NCBI GenBank assembly: GCA_013368315.1
Contig: JAACJM010000082.1
Location: 274,548 to 338,547 of the forward strand
Length of the DNA: 64,000 bases
DNA from: Tetrapyrgos nigripes
Lineage: Eukaryota; Basidiomycota; Agaricomycetes; Agaricales; Campanellaceae
Reading direction: 5' to 3'
This document shows, in pieces, positions 12,081-22,830 of this stretch. Position 1 is the first letter of the stretch; the number at the start of each line of letters is the position of its first letter. Made by a program: the position numbers and the translations under genes. The notes below the pieces were generated by a model. The model had not been told where the DNA came from and did not search any database. It saw nothing but the letters and a program-made list of their open reading frames with translations.

Positions 12081-13222
12081 TAGGGCTCAGCACGGGTACG
12101 GGTAATTGCCAGGTACCTGTATCCGGACCCGCGGGTCCCGGATACCTGTCACAGCCACACCCGCCGGATACGGATACCACTGGATACGGGTTTGACTTTC
12201 AAAATGTCCCAGTCTCCGCAGGTATCCGTAAAATAAAAATAGTACCGTCTGTATTTAAATATTTATGTAGAAAAATAGAAACATAGCTACATTAGCATTG
12301 TATTCCTTCATAAAAATGGGTTTTTCATGAGGATCCACATTTTCGCAGCTAAAACAGGTCTAAATGTCTATATGTATATTGTGGCTGGAACTCACTTTCT
12401 CAATTAAAAATGTGTAATGCAGTCAGATTGTTTGGCTATATGAACATAAAATGTTCCACCTGAGTGAGAGAGTATATCTATGTAAAAATAATCATATACT
12501 TATGCATAAACTCAATAAAGATCTATGTTTTTTTTAATAAAAATTGCTTTGTTGGTGTTTTGGCTCTATTAAAATTATGTATTGTCACTGGATTGTTTGA
12601 CTCTATAGACAGGAAATGTTCCACTGCAACGAGAAAAGATATATATGTACAAAAAATTATATATATTTATGCAAAATTCCACCCAAGATCTATGGTTCTT
12701 TCATAAAAAGCCACTTTTCTGATCTTTTTCAGTCAGTTGAAGTATGTATTGTACTCAGATTACTAAGCTCTATGAACATAAAATGTTCCACTGATATGAG
12801 GGAAAATATATGAGTACAAAAAATTATCTATTTATACATAATTTCACCCAAGATCTGTGGTTCTTTCATAAAAAGCCACTTTTCTGATCTTTTTCAGTCA
12901 GTTAAAAGTATGTATTGTTGCTGGATTGTCTGGCTCTATAAACAAAGATTGTTCTAATCAAGTGAAAGAAGATATTCATTTAAAAATAAACATTTATTTA
13001 GGCATAAAACATTTTAATACGTAGGGTTTAGAACTAAAAACTACATTTTTATAGTCAAGTACCCGCATACCCGCAGATACCCATATAACCCGCGGGTCGG
13101 ATACTCCGGATACGGGTTATCCGGAGTGCTTTACCCGCCGGATACGGATTTGAGTTTTGATGTGAGATAAACCCGCGGGTCCGGGTCCGGGTAATCCGCG
13201 GGTGTACCCGTGCTGAGCCCTA
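12081..13222. mobile_element. hAT-like non-autonomous element (MITE), copy B, inverted
   Basis: It begins TAGGGCTCAGCACGGGTACG and ends CGTGCTGAGCCCTA, and is flanked by the 8-bp duplication TACATGAA (12073-12080 and 13223-13230). The interior is the reverse complement of MITE A, with high identity. Copy B carries about 40 bp (near 12374-12412) that copy A lacks. With intact ends and exact target duplication it looks like a recent insertion. It has no coding capacity. Confidence 0.9.
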
Positions 13223-13297
13223 TACATGAAGCAAGAAATGGGAATGCAAAACAAAATGCAGAACCACGGAGGGGTCCTATCCAAAATGGCACTTACC

Positions 13298-13370
13298 GCG
13301 ATAATTAGATTTTTATTAAGTAGATTTAATTGTGTTTTAAAAGGGGTTTTTACAAAAATCTAATCATCGC
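13298..13370. repeat. Short imperfect palindrome
   Basis: The arms GCGATAATTAGATTTTT (13298-13314) and AAAAATCTAATCATCGC (13354-13370) are inverted complements with one mismatch around a 39-bp loop. It could be a miniature hairpin element or a structured RNA. I see no target duplication. Confidence 0.6.
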
Positions 13371-13457
13371 CGTGAGTTGCGTCTTGAATTTCCCATCCCT
13401 CTCTCTTATACCCAATAAAAAGCAATGAAAGAATTTTGGAAGTCCCAGTGGCTCAGA

Positions 13458-13472
13458 GGGGGGGGGGGGGGG
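13458..13472. repeat. Homopolymer run of 15 G
   Basis: Fifteen consecutive G residues in otherwise AT-rich intergenic sequence. The length may be inaccurate in the assembly. Confidence 0.9.
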
Positions 13473-13539
13473 CTTTATATGTATTAAGAGATATTACCCC
13501 TTTAGAAAACCAGGGAAATTTGAGTGGCTGCCCAGAGCA

Positions 13540-13870
13540 TGAAAACTACCTCTGTAACGCGGATTGTTGCAGCTCGGACAAGTCGTTCTAGGTAGGCATA
13601 TGAAAAGTCGGAAAACTACCTCTGTAGCTCGGCTTGTCTCTGCAGCTCGGACAACTTGTTCTGCGTAGGCATATGAAAAATCGGAAAACTACTCTGGTGA
13701 CTCAAAATTTCTCTGCAGCTCGGAGTTCTCTGTCCAGCTCGGATAACTTGTTCTGCGTAGACATATGAAAAATCGGAAAACTACTTTGGTAACTCGGATT
13801 GTCTCTGCAACTCCGATAATTCTCTGTCCAGCTCGGACAACTCCTTCTGAAACTCTGGCAAGTCTAGCCA
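13540..13870. repeat. Minisatellite, ~85-95-bp units with 'cagctcgga' cores
   Basis: Three to four units share catatgaaaa(a/g)tcggaaaact, followed by ctctg(c/t)agctcgga cores and a (a/g)acaacttgttctgcgtag piece. Smaller 'gctcgga' motifs recur within units. The array has no preserved ORF. Confidence 0.75.
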
Positions 13871-15116
13871 GCTCGGAATTCGATTTATTTAACACATTGA
13901 ACACCATAGTTACCCCAATTCTAGTACCTGCTACGGGATCGGGACTCAGGAAAATTCCCCCTTACACATGTCGCACGAGGAACAACTTCCCTCAACGCGG
14001 CGAAAGAGTTCTGCTATAAGAAGGCAGTCACCAATCATTCTGTGAATAAGGGGTTTGATAGAGGTTTGGAGCCAACACTTAGTAACAGCCGGCGAAGGAG
14101 AGTATGTTGTACTTGCTGTAAAGTGTGTATGTCAGTACCATCTTTCTCCTTTTTCTGCCCACAACCGCGTCTGAATTTGGGCCTTGATATCTAGACCTAC
14201 AATTATGATTCTCTGTGAACTTACGCATTACACTGTGTACTAGATCTACCGAGCCCCTAACTTTGTTTTCCTACTTCGGACACGCGTCTGGCTCACGGGA
14301 CCGTTTCCTTTCTTTCTTTTTTACTTCATACACTGAGTCTTAACCGTTTATCCCTGCGTTCTCGCTTGGATGCGCAAGTCCCCTATAGTATTCCCGAAGA
14401 TTCTTCCAAATGTGGACTGTATCTTATATCTCTACTAAATGTAGCCAACTTCTACTCGCTGGGTGTCTATAGGCAATACGGGAAAGCACGTCTACAGTGA
14501 GAACACGTCTCGAGAACGATGGAGTGCCAAAAATATCCATCTGTTGAGGAATTATGGAAGTAGCTTTTCCCGACGTTCAAGGCCCGAGCCACATTTCCTA
14601 ATAATAAATTCAAGTATCCTAGCCACGTTCAAAGTTAGTTGTGATCAGGTCCCAACTTTGCGATGTTCAGGATCAAATTCATGTTCGGGAAAGCTCGTCT
14701 ACAGTGAGAACGAGATCTATACTAGACACATGTAAGGGTGCCAAAAGCATCTACCTAGGTTCCTAGTGCCCTTTGACGGATAGGAATTGTGGGGAAAATC
14801 CTCTCATTGATAGAATCGAGGTAGTCGGGATTCCGAAGTAACCGTTTCCCCGACATTCAAGGCCCGCGCCACTGCTTATGAATCCAAGTATCTTAGCCAT
14901 AATTATCGCCAGTGATCAGGTCTTGCCGATTTTCCATTACTGGAATTATATTGCTCAGACTGAAATAAAATCATAGAAGAACCAGAATAGCGCCTTCGTA
15001 TAGTGACAGCGGGAGGAGAGCGGTACCGTACTACAAGCCTCCGAAATACCGGGACATCGATGGGGCTCTAGCCTCTCTTTTTTCGTTGCAGGACTACTTT
15101 GGACTCTCCAGAGAGG

Positions 15117-15123
15117 TATAAAA
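15117..15123 (+). promoter_or_regulatory. TATA box of secreted-protein gene copy I
   Basis: TATAAAA lies 70 bp upstream of the ATG at 15193, within gagaggtataaaacccctc. The same box at the same distance is kept in the other two copies, which supports it as the core promoter. Confidence 0.7.
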
Positions 15124-15192
15124 CCCCTCCATACCCTGCCCATATTTTACCATTCCTCAAATCAAGTGTGAATCTTGGGCTCAATTGCAAGA

Positions 15193-15602
15193 ATGTACTT
15201 CAAACAGCTTGTTGCCACTCTCTCCCTCCTCGTGTTCGCGCAGGGACTTCTCCCTGGCGTTAATGCTCTTTGTACGTTTTCCGTTCTTTTTGACGTATGA
15301 ACCGTCCAGGCGATGCTGAAATACTGTTCATGAATTATCTAGGCTCTACTGAATACGACGTAAGTTTGTTACACCCTTGCGCATTATCTGACCTGCATTA
15401 AAATTCCAATCACTTCTGTAGTGTAAGTCATCGCTTCACGTTGAACTGACTCCTTATGCTTACACCTTTTACAGGTCCTTCTGGAGAAATCTGCTGCCAC
15501 AACCTCTCCGGAGGTGAGAACAACGGATGCATCGTCCCAATGCCTCAGCCAACCTTACCTGATGGCAGTGGAGCTCCGGGCCCTGTCTGCATTAACAACT
15601 AG
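15193..15602 (+). CDS. Small secreted six-cysteine protein, copy I (74 aa, spliced)
   Basis: Exon 1 (15193-15271) encodes a clear signal peptide (basic FK, then LVATLSLLVFAQGLL, ending near VNA). The downstream frame is ...CPSGEICCHNLSGG...C...VCINN-stop in exon 15475-15602. Between them lie GT-AG introns around a 17-nt exon (15343-15359) and then a single T (15421) between tag and gtaagt. Including 17+1 nt keeps the frame and gives CSTEYDCPSGEICC, completing a C-x5-C-x4-CC-x10-C-x21-C pattern (six cysteines). Skipping both also keeps frame but leaves five cysteines. The product should be extracellular. The spacing looks knottin-like, but the family is not identified. The gene is convergent with an inverted permease relic. 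Confidence 0.75.
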
Positions 15603-15609
15603 GCAATCA

Positions 15610-15800
15610 CCATCGATGCATAACACTACTGCCATCTACACATATCATACCAGATAGTAGTAGCATCATCCTTCTCTCCCCTTCCCCGGCTGCTTTGATT
15701 CTCTTCATCCCCATCCCCTCCTTCCAACTCAGGCTTTCCAATACCTTTGATGTCAATCATAGTCGTATGAACATGGTCTGTAAACCAATTACTTTTGCTG
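15610..15800 (-). pseudogene. Amino-acid permease tail fragment in copy I
   Basis: The reverse complement matches the 3' end of the permease fragments at 16.67 and 19.62 kb (the segment after GPVHTI, with the Glu/Gly-rich tail). Only the last part of the gene is present, next to the secreted protein gene and convergent with it as in the other copies. Confidence 0.55.
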
Positions 15801-15824
15801 AGTACCGTTGTGGAGGAGGAAGTC

Positions 15825-15935
15825 GCAAAACTAGAAAGTCGAAAGCCGGAAAGTCGTTCAAAAAGTTGGATTCAGAAAAGTTGAGTCAGAAAAGTGGAGT
15901 CCAAAAAGTGGAGCCAGAAAAGTGGAACTATCCAA
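15825..15935. repeat. Minisatellite of ~12-15 bp 'aaaagt(t/c)gga' units
   Basis: Repeated blocks such as gaaagtcgaaagccggaaag, followed by cagaaaagttgag, cagaaaagtggag and caaaaagtggag, form a short purine-rich array. A +1-frame ORF over it (K/S/E-rich) is a repeat product. Confidence 0.7.
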
Positions 15936-16143
15936 CTCGGTAGAATTGCTTTGGAGCATGACTCAGCGCCGACATCCCTTAACGCGTAACTCGGACACTC
16001 ATTGAGCACGGAATTGATTTTTTTTAACAGAATGAACACCATAGGTAATGAGTTATTTGACTTTATTTTCCCCTCGTGTATTGCTTATGACCTGTAAAGC
16101 GGTAGTTCCTCAATGGGACATCGCCGGGTATATTCTATCTATC

Positions 16144-16826
16144 TACATGACCTTTATTGATCATCGTGTTCCTCTTCCCTGCGGCACCATTGCCCACTGT
16201 TAAGCAGGCATGGTACGGCTTGTACACTACTAAACGCAGTGGCAACTACGCTACTTACCTGGGGATAAAAGATAGCTTGTTAGGCTTGTTAGAGGCTTGT
16301 TAGAGCGATGTGGGTTAAGTATGAAACTTGTTATTTGGAGGACTATCTACAAGTCCTTATATACCTTTTAGGAGGTACAAATACATGTAAACTAATACTG
16401 GAGTAACAATAAGATTCTATTGTACTTGATAGAACAATGCTGGTTTCGTACACTATTATCGTACTACACTTATTGTCTATATAATCTTATTGTTCTATTT
16501 ATAACTACTATTATTGTTCTACATAGAATACGTTGATGGCTGCAACTGAATGCACCAATTCAACACCCACGTCAGAGAGTACGAATTACACTGTCGTTGT
16601 CATTGGGGGAATGATACTTTTATCCTTAGGATATTACTTCTTTCCGAGATATGGAGGAATATATTGGTTTACAGGCCCTGTTCATACGATTACGATTGAC
16701 ATCAAAGGTACTGGCAAGCCTGAGTTAGAAGGAGGGGATGGGAATGAGGAGAATCAAAGCAAGGGAAGGGGAGAGAAGGATGATGCTTCTACTACTATAT
16801 CTAGTATGGTATGTAGATGGCAGTAG
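16144..16826 (+). pseudogene. Amino-acid permease (APC family) C-terminal fragment A
   Basis: A short piece at 16144-16200 (MTFI..IVFLFPAAPLPT in mixed frames) is separated by about 330 bp from an ORF at 16536-16826. That ORF contains TPTSESTNYTVVVIGG, ILLSLGYYFFPRYGGIYWF and TGPVHTI, followed by a hydrophilic tail. The last transmembrane helix and (W/Y)FTGPV motif are typical of fungal GABA/choline-type amino-acid permeases. The bulk of the transporter is missing, so this is a relic. Its 3' end converges on secreted-protein gene copy II. Confidence 0.7.
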
Positions 16827-16849
16827 TGTTCTACATCGATGGTGATGCC

Positions 16850-17249
16850 CTAATTGTTAATGCAGAGAGGACCCACACCGAAACGAGGTGGAAGGGGGAC
16901 GATGCATCCGTTGTTCTCACCTCCGGAGAGGTTGTGACAGCAGATTTCTCCAGAAGGACCTGTAAAAGTGTTAGCATGATGACTCCGTCCAACGTGAAGT
17001 GATGACTTACACTACAGAGGTGATTGGAATTTTAATGAGAATGTGGGTCAGATAATCGGCGAATAGTGTAACAAACTTACGTCGGCTTCAGAAGAGCCTA
17101 GATAGTTCATGAACAGTATTTCAGCATCCAACCTGGACAGTTCATACGGTGGAAAGAACGGAGAACGTACAAAGAGCATTAACGCCAGGGAGAAGTCCCT
17201 GAGCGAACATGAGGAGGGACAGAGTGGCAATAAGTTGTTTGAAGTACAT
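16850..17249 (-). CDS. Small secreted six-cysteine protein, copy II (68 aa, spliced)
   Basis: Exons on the minus strand are 17249-17171 (signal peptide, LIATLSLLMFAQGLLPG), 17097-17081 (17 nt), 17011 (1 nt) and 16959-16850. The sum is 207 nt, exactly 68 codons plus stop. The mature part reads C-SSEAD-C-PSGEI-CC-HNLSGGENNG-C-...-C-INN. All introns have GT(A)-AG borders: gtacgt...ctag, gtaagt...gtag and gtaagt...acag. Compared with copy I, the C-terminal loop is six residues shorter. The gene is convergent with permease fragment A. Confidence 0.75.
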
Positions 17250-17306
17250 TCTTGCAGTTCACACTTGATTCGAAGGATGGTAGAATATGGGCAAGGTATG
17301 AGGGGC

Positions 17307-17313
17307 TTTTATA
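17307..17313 (-). promoter_or_regulatory. TATA box of secreted-protein gene copy II
   Basis: TATAAAA on the minus strand, 58 bp upstream of the ATG, in the same gagaggtataaaa context as copies I and III. Confidence 0.65.
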
Positions 17314-18689
17314 CCTCTCTGGCAAGTCAAGAGTAGCTCTGCAATGGAAGAACGAGGCTAGAGCCACATCGATGTATCCCGGTATTTCGGAGCTTCGGGC
17401 TAGGTTTGTAGGAGGTGACTGAAACGTGTAGTACGGTACCGCTCTCCTCCAGGCGCTGTCGATATACGAGAGCGCTGTTCTGGTTTTTCTATGATTTTAT
17501 TTGAGTCTGAGCAATAAAATTCCAGTAATAAAAATCGACCAAACCTGATCGCTGGTGATTAACATGGCTAGGATACTTGGGTTCATATGAAATGACATGA
17601 GCCTTGAACCAGTCTTCTACCTTAAGTCCTTAAACTTTCGGGTTTCCAAAATCTTTAAGGCTTAATTAAGGACCAAGGTTTGAGGGTATTTTTTAAGGGT
17701 TCGATTTAAGCTTCACTAAATACAATCTGTGCTGCGAGCGCTCTTTTCAACGTATTCCTCGTATAGCCATTGGTATTTGTACAGACAGAGCGATGGTTTT
17801 ACCTCGGAAGGAGGGGATCGAGCGCACAGTGATGCCAGGAAGGGGCAAGCAAGGTCCATTTGTAAAGTATCGCTGCGTTGTGTATATATATTGAGTCTAA
17901 TCACAAATAGTGGATAAGGTTAAAGGTATAAGATGGCGGTGAAATAGTGAGAATTGGCCGTAGCAACACGGCAGGTATCCTTCAACAGTATTAACCGTTG
18001 CTGTAGAGATTGGGTAACCTTAGAAAATTTATTTCTTACACTAGTCAGGCAGCGGCCCGACGACATTTCTGAAGACTTCAGCTTAAAGGATTTAAGACTT
18101 AAAACATTGAAGGCCTTAAGACCCTAAGTACTAGTAGAACACTGCCTTGAACGTTGGGGAAATGGTTACTTCATTCCAGAATTCCCGACTACCTGCAGCT
18201 CCACCTTACAAGTATGCAAGTCCTGAAACCGGATTCTATCCATGAGAGGAAGAGGAGTTTACGGCTGTGGACCAAGAGAGGCATCGGGTCCAGTAAGCAT
18301 CACAGCGGATTCTTCCCACAATTTAAAGGCACTAGGAACCTAGTTCTGGCCCCTTTACACAGACCCAGTACAGTTCTCGTTGTCACTGTAGACGAGCTTT
18401 ATCGAACATGAATTTGAGGCTAGCATTGAAGGACCTGATCACAGGTAACTTTGAAGGTAGCTAGGATACTTGGGTTCATCGTTAGCCTTAGGAAGTGTGG
18501 CGCGGGTCTCAGTGATCAAACGTCGGGAAAAGGCTATTTCCACAATTCCTCAATAGATGGATATTTTGGCATCCCATCGTTCTCGAAACACGGTCTCACT
18601 GTAGACGAGCTTTCTCGTACATATACGGACCCCAACCGGGTAGAAGTTAGCTGCATTTAGTAGAGATACACATAGAATCTTAAACAGGA

Positions 18690-19681
18690 ACAGTCGTCAT
18701 TTGGGCGTTTATAGTGGTAACATTGTATTTTACTGCTATGGATTATGTGCGTATAAAACTTGCTTGTCCTACTTCGACCTTTTTCTGCGCATTCATCTCA
18801 GCGCTACTTGGCTCAGTGATATCGTTCGCAGGTCCAGTGGCGATTACCGCTGTGTTCACCACGTCAGTTGTGGGTCAGTTTATTGGATTTGTTACTCCAA
18901 TTATTGCTCGGTTTGTTGGGGGGACGAGGTTTGTGCATCAAGGGGGTCCGGGCCGGAGAATCCCGTACCGGGGCTAGGTAGGTAGGTTCCCTGGCGAAGC
19001 CCTTAGATTTTTTTTTTTACCGACTAATTTGGAGCTGGCAAGCATGCTGGCGGGTGTCAATCTGGTGAGCTGTGAAGTCAAACGCATAAATATATGCTCA
19101 CCAGATGTTTTATGACAATTACGCAGTATCTCTGAGCGCGAGCCAGGTAAGGTTCCGACTGTCCGGCAAAGCACAAGACTTGAGGTCATGTGCACATACT
19201 ATATTTGGCAGGTAAACTCGTGTGAACTTACCTTATATAGAAGGTAAGGTAGGTAGGTTCCTTGACCAAGGCACTAAATTTTTTTCCAACCCCCGGTCGT
19301 TAATTTTTTTTTTCGGACCCCCTTGTTGTGCATGGGCCTTTTAATTTGGGGTTTTTGGTAAGTTGATCTACTTACCTACATTCAATGTGAGATATGCATG
19401 ATGATGCTTGTGCGCACTACTTAGAGCGCCCCAGTCGCATTCATCGCCTCGAGTTACATGACCTTTATGATCATCGTGTTCCTCTTCCCCGCGACTTGCC
19501 CGCGACGCCATTGCCCGCGTCGGAGAGTATGAATTACATTGTTGTTTTTGTTGGGGGAATGATGATAATTTTATCCTTAGGATATTACTTCTTTCCGAGA
19601 TATGAAGGAATATATATTGGTTTACAGGCCCTGTTCATACGATTACGATTGACATCAAAGGTACTGGCAAGCCTGAGTTAG
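18690..19681 (+). pseudogene. Amino-acid permease (APC family) fragment B
   Basis: An ORF at 18714-18977 contains CAFISALLGSVISFAG, PVAITAVFTTSVVGQF and VTPIIARFVGGT, the transmembrane 9-10 region of fungal APC permeases. After about 450 bp of unrelated, repeat-containing sequence the gene resumes at 19428 with PVAFIASSYMTFMIIVFLF and SESMNYIVVFVGGMM, then LSLGYYFFPRYEGIY. A small duplication (cgcgacttgcccgcgacg) breaks the frame in the last loop. The N-terminal two thirds is missing. This is a relic of the same transporter as fragments A and C. Confidence 0.72.
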
Positions 19682-19800
19682 AAGGAGGGGATGGGAATGA
19701 GGAGAATCAAAGCGAGGGAAGGGGAGAGAAGGATGATACTTCTACTACTATATCTAGTATGTAGTAGATGGCAGTAGTGTTATACATCGATGGTGATGCC

Positions 19801-20201
19801 CTAATTGTTAATGCAGACAGGACCCACACCGAAACCAGGTGGGAAGGGGACGATGCATCCGTTGTTCTCACCTCCGGAGAGGTTGTGACAGCAGATTTCT
19901 CCAGAAGGACCTGTAAAAGGTGTTAGCATGATGACTCAGTTCAACGTGAATTGACAACTTACACTATAGAGGTGATTGGAATTTTAATGAGAATGTGGGT
20001 CAGATAATCGGCGAATAGTGTAACAAACTTACGTCGGCTTCAGTAGAGCCTAGATAGTTCATGAACAGTATTTTAGCATCAAGCCTGGACAGTTCATACG
20101 ATGAAAAGAACGGAGAACGTACAAAGAGCATTAACGCCAGGGAGAAGTCCCTGAGCGAACATGAGGAGGGAGAGAGTGGCAATAAGTTGTTTGAAGTACA
20201 T
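19801..20201 (-). CDS. Small secreted six-cysteine protein, copy III (68 aa, spliced)
   Basis: Exons on the minus strand are 20201-20123, 20049-20033 (17 nt), 19963 (1 nt) and 19910-19801, again exactly 207 nt. The mature sequence begins CSTEADCPSGEICCHN and ends GPVCINN. The one-base exon lies between ctctatag and gtaagttgtc. The acceptor differs from copy II (tatag against tgtag) but keeps AG. The cysteine spacing equals copy II, and changes relative to copy II in the coding part are few. Secretion is inferred from the signal peptide. Confidence 0.75.
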
Positions 20202-20258
20202 TCTTGCAGTTCACACTTGATTCGAAGGATGGTAAAATATGGGCAAGGTATGAGGGGC

Positions 20259-20265
20259 TTTTATA
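20259..20265 (-). promoter_or_regulatory. TATA box of secreted-protein gene copy III
   Basis: TATAAAA on the minus strand 58 bp upstream of the ATG, identical in context to copy II. Confidence 0.65.
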
Positions 20266-21689
20266 CCTCTCTGGCGAGTCAAGAATAGCTCTGCAATGGA
20301 AGAACGAGAGGCTAGAGCCACATCGATGTATCATGTCCCGGTATTTCGGAGCTTCAAGCTAGGTTTGTAGGAGTTGACTGAAACGCGTAGTACGGTACCG
20401 CTCTCCTCCCGGCGCCGTCGATATACGAGAGCGCTGTTCTGGTTTTTCTATGATTTTATTTGAGTCTGAGCAATAAAATTCCAGTAATAAAAATCGACTA
20501 AGCTCAGTGATCACTGGTGATTAACATGGCTAGGATACTTGGGTTCATATGAAATGACGTGAGCCTTGAACCAGTCTTCTACCTTAAGCCCTTAAACTTT
20601 CGGGTTTCCAAAATCTTTAAGGCTTAATTAAGGACCAAGGTTAACGGTAAGTATTTTTTAAGGGTTGGATTTAAGCCCCACTAAATACAATCTGTGCTGC
20701 GAGCACTCTTTGCAACGTATTCCTCGTACAGGCAGAGCGACGGTTTTACCTCGGAAGAGGGGATCGAGCACACAGTGATGCCAGGAAGGGGCAAGCAAGG
20801 TCCATTTGTAAAGTATCGCTGCGTTGTGTATATATATTGAGTCTAATCACAAATAGTGGATAAGGTTAAAGGTATAAGATGGCGGTGGAATAGTGAGAAT
20901 TGGCCGTAGCAACACGGCGGGTATCCTTCAACAGTATTAACTTCATTGCTGTAAAGGTTGGGTAACCTTAGAAATTTTATTCTTACACTAGTCAGGCAGC
21001 GGCCCGACGACATTTCTGAAGGCTTCAGCTTAATGGCTTTAAGGCTTAAAACATTGAAAGCCTTAAGGCCCTATTAGAGTACTAGTAGAACACTGCCTTG
21101 AACGTTGGGGAAATGGTTACTTCATTCCAGAATTCCCGACTACCTACAGCTCCACCTTACAAGTATGCAAGTCCTGAAACCAGATTCTTTCCATGAGAAG
21201 AAGAGGAGTTTACGGCTGTAGACCAAGAGAGGCACTCCGGGAAGCATCACAGCGGATCTTTCCCACATTTTAAAGGCACTAGTAGGAACCTAGGTAAATA
21301 CTTCTGGCCCCCTTACACAGACCCAGTACGGTTCTCGTTGTCACTGTAGACGAGCTTTATCGAACATGAATTTGAGGCTGAGCATTGAAGGACCTGATCA
21401 CAGGTGACTTTGAAGGTTGCTAGGATACTTGGGTTCATCGTTAGCCTTAAGAAGTGTGGCGCGGGCCTCAGTGAACGTCGAGAAAAGGCTACTTCCACAA
21501 TTCCTCAACAGATAGATATATATTTTGGCATCCCATCGTTCTCGAGGCACGTTCTCACTGTTGACGAGCTTTCCCGTACATATACGGACCCCAACCAGGT
21601 AGAAGTTAGCTGCATTTAGTAGATACACATAGAACCTTAAAGGAATTGTCGAGGACCTCGTCAACGAGATCAGCCATGAACCTATGTGT

Positions 21690-22830
21690 TTATTTCGGAT
21701 GGCTAAACCCTCCAGGGAGCCGTCGTCAAAGTATGCAAGACGTAATGAAACTGAGAGGATTCGCCCATCGATCCAATAAAAATGATGATCCCCATCCTTA
21801 CACCACCCAAACTCACTGTTGCAATCCGCCTGACAATTTGTACACTGGTCTGGGCTGGAATACCCGAAAGCCTGATACCCCATTTCAAAACCAGATCCAG
21901 CCAGATCCGTGCAAACTCTAATGGAGTTTTGATGAAACACATTTAGGCCGCCGTATATTTTCTGTTTGAAGGCTTCACCTTAGGGGGCGATGGTACCTCG
22001 GTCATAGATGTCAAGGACGAAGAGGGACTTTCGTGGGTGGACTGGAAAGGATTGAGATCTGGTCCAGAATGACTTGCGCAGCAGCAGGCATGTGGTCGCC
22101 GTCGTCTAATAACGAAGAAGCTGCGTTAGTATGCGATTAATAGAAGACAAGGTTTGCTAGCACAGTGATGCTAAGCAATCACTATAAGCCAATTCAAGAA
22201 CGATGAGCACGAAAGGAAAAAAATGAACGAACGAACTCGATGCCAAAGATGCTATATAGTGTTTTGTCCGGATCAAGGATATGGTTCTGATCTAGGAAGG
22301 TTTACACTGGGACGCAATGTGGTTCAGATGAGAGGAGTAAAAGAGCTACTGACTCTGTCCGAGGAAGTCCACTTTTCTTGGATTGCTGGGCCAAAGTGAT
22401 AGATCCGTGCATGCACCCCATTGCTGAGATTTAGAAAGTCAGTCAATCCCTCTTCAGAGAAATGGAAGATGACCAGAATGACCCGGTTACCCGCAGCATA
22501 GTCCATCAATGTAGCGCCGATATCGCTGGCGACGCCTTCAATCCAGACAGGACCGCTTGTCGATATACTACCCCCAGCTTCCGGGTTTGGGGGAATAAGC
22601 ACAGGTGGAAGGAGAGAGCCATTGTCAATGCCTCCATCGGTGTATGAGTCCTTTCATGAATGTTGTTCAGCGTGTGTCGAAGAGATGAAAGATATAAACT
22701 CACACCAAAAAACACGATGGTCTTGAATGGCCCTAGAATCAACCCTGCATTGACATCCACATATGGACCACCTAGAGGGCCGTATGAAGGGTGCACGGCA
22801 AGGTGTACTTATTCTGTTTCCCGCTGGACT
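21690..22830 (-). pseudogene. SGNH/GDSL-family esterase, broken
   Basis: On the minus strand an exon ending at 22704 encodes GPFKTIVFFG. It splices (gtgagt...gaaag, 22703-22651) to DSYTDGGIDNGS, giving the block I motif FGDSYTDGG with the nucleophile Ser. WIEGVASDIGATLMDYAAGN follows, as in fungal CE16-type esterases. Further downstream are DDGDHMPAAAQVILDQIS and, near the end, MGYQAFGYSSPDQCTNC then DGDHHFYWIDG, where active enzymes have DHxFYWDxxHPS. Here the HPS part is out of frame, and another frameshift lies near 22050. The 5' end and signal peptide are not clear. Probably a recent pseudogene of a secreted acetyl esterase. Confidence 0.65.

Larger units (their letters stand above)
14410..15800. 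repeat. Segmental duplicate, copy I (inverted)
   Basis: This segment is the inverted counterpart of copies II and III (16.5-18.7 and 19.5-21.6 kb). It contains the distal upstream sequence (14410-15110), the six-cysteine secreted protein gene (15193-15602), and an inverted piece of the amino-acid-permease C-terminus with its 3' sequence (about 15610-15800). It is more diverged from II and III than those are from each other. Confidence 0.75.
16530..18680. repeat. Segmental duplicate, copy II
   Basis: This 2.15-kb segment matches 19480-21640 in the same orientation at a constant offset of about 2952 bp, and matches 14410-15800 in reverse. It includes the permease C-terminus (+), the secreted protein gene (-), its promoter, and upstream sequence with internal direct repeats (aggatacttgggttcat near 17570 and again near 18463). 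High identity to copy III suggests recent tandem duplication. Confidence 0.85.
19480..21640. repeat. Segmental duplicate, copy III
   Basis: This is the direct duplicate of 16530-18680, offset about 2952 bp, with only scattered substitutions and short indels. The unique spacer between copies (18690-19480) contains the remainder of permease fragment B. Confidence 0.85.

Noticed and set aside
13458..13472. G-quadruplex regulatory element
   Set aside because: A single 15-G run in a gene-poor region; no nearby promoter and no paired G-tracts.
15360..15474. Twin (nested) intron explanation for the secreted protein gene
   Set aside because: Both introns have their own complete GT and AG borders separated by one base; no border is split by the other, so adjacent introns fit better than a nested stwintron.
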